DNA of 5,712 bases, taken from assembly GCA_027698105.1 (NCBI GenBank), contig JAQERH010000065.1:1-5712 (forward strand), in the 5' to 3' direction. A program made the position numbers and the translations under genes. The notes under the pieces are model-generated. The model had not been told where the DNA came from. It did no database searches and saw only the letters and a program-made list of their open reading frames with translations. Shown here one piece after another: positions 4,438 to 5,712 of this stretch. Source of the DNA: Lachnospiraceae bacterium AM93-12TA (GTDB taxonomy: Bacteria > Bacillota > Clostridia > Lachnospirales > Lachnospiraceae). Numbering within the stretch: position 1 is the first letter of the stretch; each line of letters starts with the position of its first letter.

Positions 4438-5595
4438 ATGAATGAATTAGAAAAAGTAATAAGAAAACAGCAAGAAATTATGGATAGATTAAATTACTCT
4501 GGAGCGTTCTCTGCAATAAAAACTTTAGAAGAGAGTCCTGCAATCCAGGCTTTACGCCAGTACGAGAAAACGATTGCTGCGTTGCATGAAGATGGAGCTT
4601 TGCGAATTTTGCGTGAAGAAGCTGAGAGAACGAAAAGGTTATTAGCTCCTTTAAATAGTTATACCACTGCATTTGGAAATTTAACTTCTGCGCTGGAAAG
4701 CTATAGAGGAATAAATGAGTTAACATGTGTCAGTCGTCAAATGGCAGAACTTATAGAGCCATGGTCTGTGAGCACAAAAGTTTTGCAAAATATAACACCG
4801 GTTATGGATAGTTTAGCGAAGCTTTCTTCGGTGACAAACCGTGTATTTGAAGAACCAAGTTTGTTGACTCATTTGCATGAAGTTTTAGAAAGTCAAATAG
4901 ATACATCGTTATGGGATTACTATGATTTTATTGATGGTGTTGAAGAAAATCTTGATGAAGAAACGGTAGAGGAAATTATTGAGATTATAGAATCTCCGGA
5001 TATTATTGAACGTATTAAGATTTTCCTTCGTGAAAAAGGGGAATTAGGAAAACAGGCTATCGTAGCGATTGTGGTATGGATAACGCTTGAATTCTTATCT
5101 GGTCTTTTAGGTTATTGCAGTGAGCCGATTTATAAAGTGATAGCTACAACCTTTTTGCGTCAGGAAGAAAGCGTAGAAGCAACTGAATTGACGGAAATTC
5201 CGAGAAATACAGAAATTCATGTTTGGAATGAAGTAACAAATAATTTTGTGGAAATCACATATCAGCTAAACGGAATTGAGTACCAGGGCTACATAACAAA
5301 AGAAGAGCTGGAAAATAATGCAGAATTAGTTTCTGGTGAAGTAACCTATGAACAAATTTCTTTTATGAATGATATGGTGGAGGTTTTGGCCGAGAGATGG
5401 AATGCTGATCCAGATAGTGTATATGAGTTTTTGAACAATGAAACCAATTTAGTAAACACTTATATATTAAAGTGCTATGATGCACTGAAACATTTGGATA
5501 AAACAGAATTTGTAAGGAATTTAGAAGAGCATTGCAAATCAAATGGAATTGAAATACCTTTTGCTCACAACAATGCTGTGGAAGAAATTAAATAA
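4438..5595 (+). CDS. Membrane-anchored multidomain protein with SH3-like and DUF3791-like domains
   Basis: I do not recognise this 385-aa protein as a whole. Residues 1-190 are helical and coiled-coil-like, with a strongly acidic tract around 160-190 (EENLDEETVEEIIEIIE). A single hydrophobic segment at about 206-227 (starting QAIVAIVVWITLEF) suggests a membrane anchor. Residues 250-292 look like a small SH3-type beta barrel, with short strands around IPRNTEIHVWNE, FVEITYQLNG and YQGYITKEEL. Residues 307-372 resemble DUF3791, with the pattern FMNDMVEVLAERW, D-x-x-x-VYEFL, YILKCYDALKH and a final VRNLEEH helix. Stand-alone DUF3791 proteins are often paired with DUF3990, an ADP-ribosyltransferase-like protein, in a presumed toxin-antitoxin-like locus. 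No such partner is seen here. The gene uses markedly AT-rich codons compared with int and the methylase, consistent with separate acquisition. Next to tnpV, it reads as mobile-element cargo. A defence or stress-response role is possible but unproven. Confidence 0.7.
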   Translation: MNELEKVIRKQQEIMDRLNYSGAFSAIKTLEESPAIQALRQYEKTIAALHEDGALRILREEAERTKRLLAPLNSYTTAFGNLTSALESYRGINELTCVSRQMAELIEPWSVSTKVLQNITPVMDSLAKLSSVTNRVFEEPSLLTHLHEVLESQIDTSLWDYYDFIDGVEENLDEETVEEIIEIIESPDIIERIKIFLREKGELGKQAIVAIVVWITLEFLSGLLGYCSEPIYKVIATTFLRQEESVEATELTEIPRNTEIHVWNEVTNNFVEITYQLNGIEYQGYITKEELENNAELVSGEVTYEQISFMNDMVEVLAERWNADPDSVYEFLNNETNLVNTYILKCYDALKHLDKTEFVRNLEEHCKSNGIEIPFAHNNAVEEIK

Positions 5596-5609
5596 GGATT
5601 CTATGAAAA

Positions 5610-5655
5610 GAGGGTGTCGCAAAATCATCAAATTAGATGATTGAGCGATGCCCTC
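5610..5655 (+). repeat. 46-bp hairpin after the 385-aa gene
   Basis: The outer arms 5610-5620 (GAGGGTGTCGC) and 5645-5655 (GCGATGCCCTC) pair over 11 bp with two G-U pairs. After a 2x2 internal loop, AATCATC at 5623-5629 pairs with GATGATT at 5636-5642 around a 6-nt loop. It starts 14 nt after the stop codon and could stop transcription, but no T-run follows. The motif GAGGGTGTCGCAAAA also resembles the end of some insertion sequences, so a transposon end or a miniature palindromic element is an alternative. Confidence 0.6.
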
Positions 5656-5659
5656 GCTC

Positions 5660-5712
5660 TGGGAGTATCCCAAAGTTTGTGTAAACCTTCAAACTGATGT
5701 AAGATAGACTTA
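5660..5712. mobile_element. Possible insertion-sequence end, cut by the window edge
   Basis: TGGGAGTATCCCA at 5660-5672 is a 5-bp hairpin with a 3-nt loop. It runs into AAAGTTTGTGTAAACC, which resembles terminal repeats of IS256-family elements from memory of the family. No transposase frame falls in the window, so this is a weak call. It may simply be intergenic DNA. Confidence 0.25.

Noticed and set aside
5623..5642. CRISPR-like repeat
   Set aside because: It is a single hairpin with no repeated unit or spacer array.

Overview
The window looks like DNA from a Gram-positive gut anaerobe of the Clostridia, most likely Lachnospiraceae. The base for this is moderate AT content, strong GGAGG-type ribosome binding sites, a Tn916-type xis-int pair and a TnpV-family protein. 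This assignment is inference from gene content, not from a marker gene.

Positions 1-440 contain no convincing gene but are rich in dyad symmetry. There is a nested inverted repeat at 96-138, a 10-bp palindrome at 143-152, and a hairpin at 155-190 whose internal loop would form four consecutive G-A mismatches. The region could be a long structured leader or a DNA-processing site. Positions 456-1960 hold two translationally coupled genes that overlap by ATGA: an uncharacterised 209-aa protein, and a D12-class adenine-N6 DNA methyltransferase without a partner endonuclease. After a 100-bp gap with an 8-bp perfect hairpin come a 68-aa excisionase and a 417-aa tyrosine integrase, both very close to Tn916 Xis and Int. 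The integrase gene ends inside its own intrinsic terminator.

Positions 3563-3938 carry the likely boundary of the mobile element. Two GAATTTAC direct repeats 12 bp apart resemble the DR2 arm sites bound by the N-terminal domain of Tn916 Int, so 456-3604 reads as one end of an integrative element whose remainder lies to the left. About 115 bp further on, a short open frame encodes a start codon and the hallmark opening of a low-molecular-weight protein tyrosine phosphatase (RVLFICHG). It then stops two codons later, so it looks like a chromosomal gene cut by an insertion. After it comes a repeat-dense intergenic stretch leading into tnpV.

Positions 3939-4361 are tnpV with its terminator. Positions 4438-5595 encode an AT-rich, unfamiliar 385-aa protein. 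I read it as a long helical N-terminal region, one membrane segment, an SH3-like beta domain and a C-terminal DUF3791-like domain. It is the best candidate here for an undescribed system. The window closes with a 46-bp hairpin and sequence resembling an insertion-sequence end.
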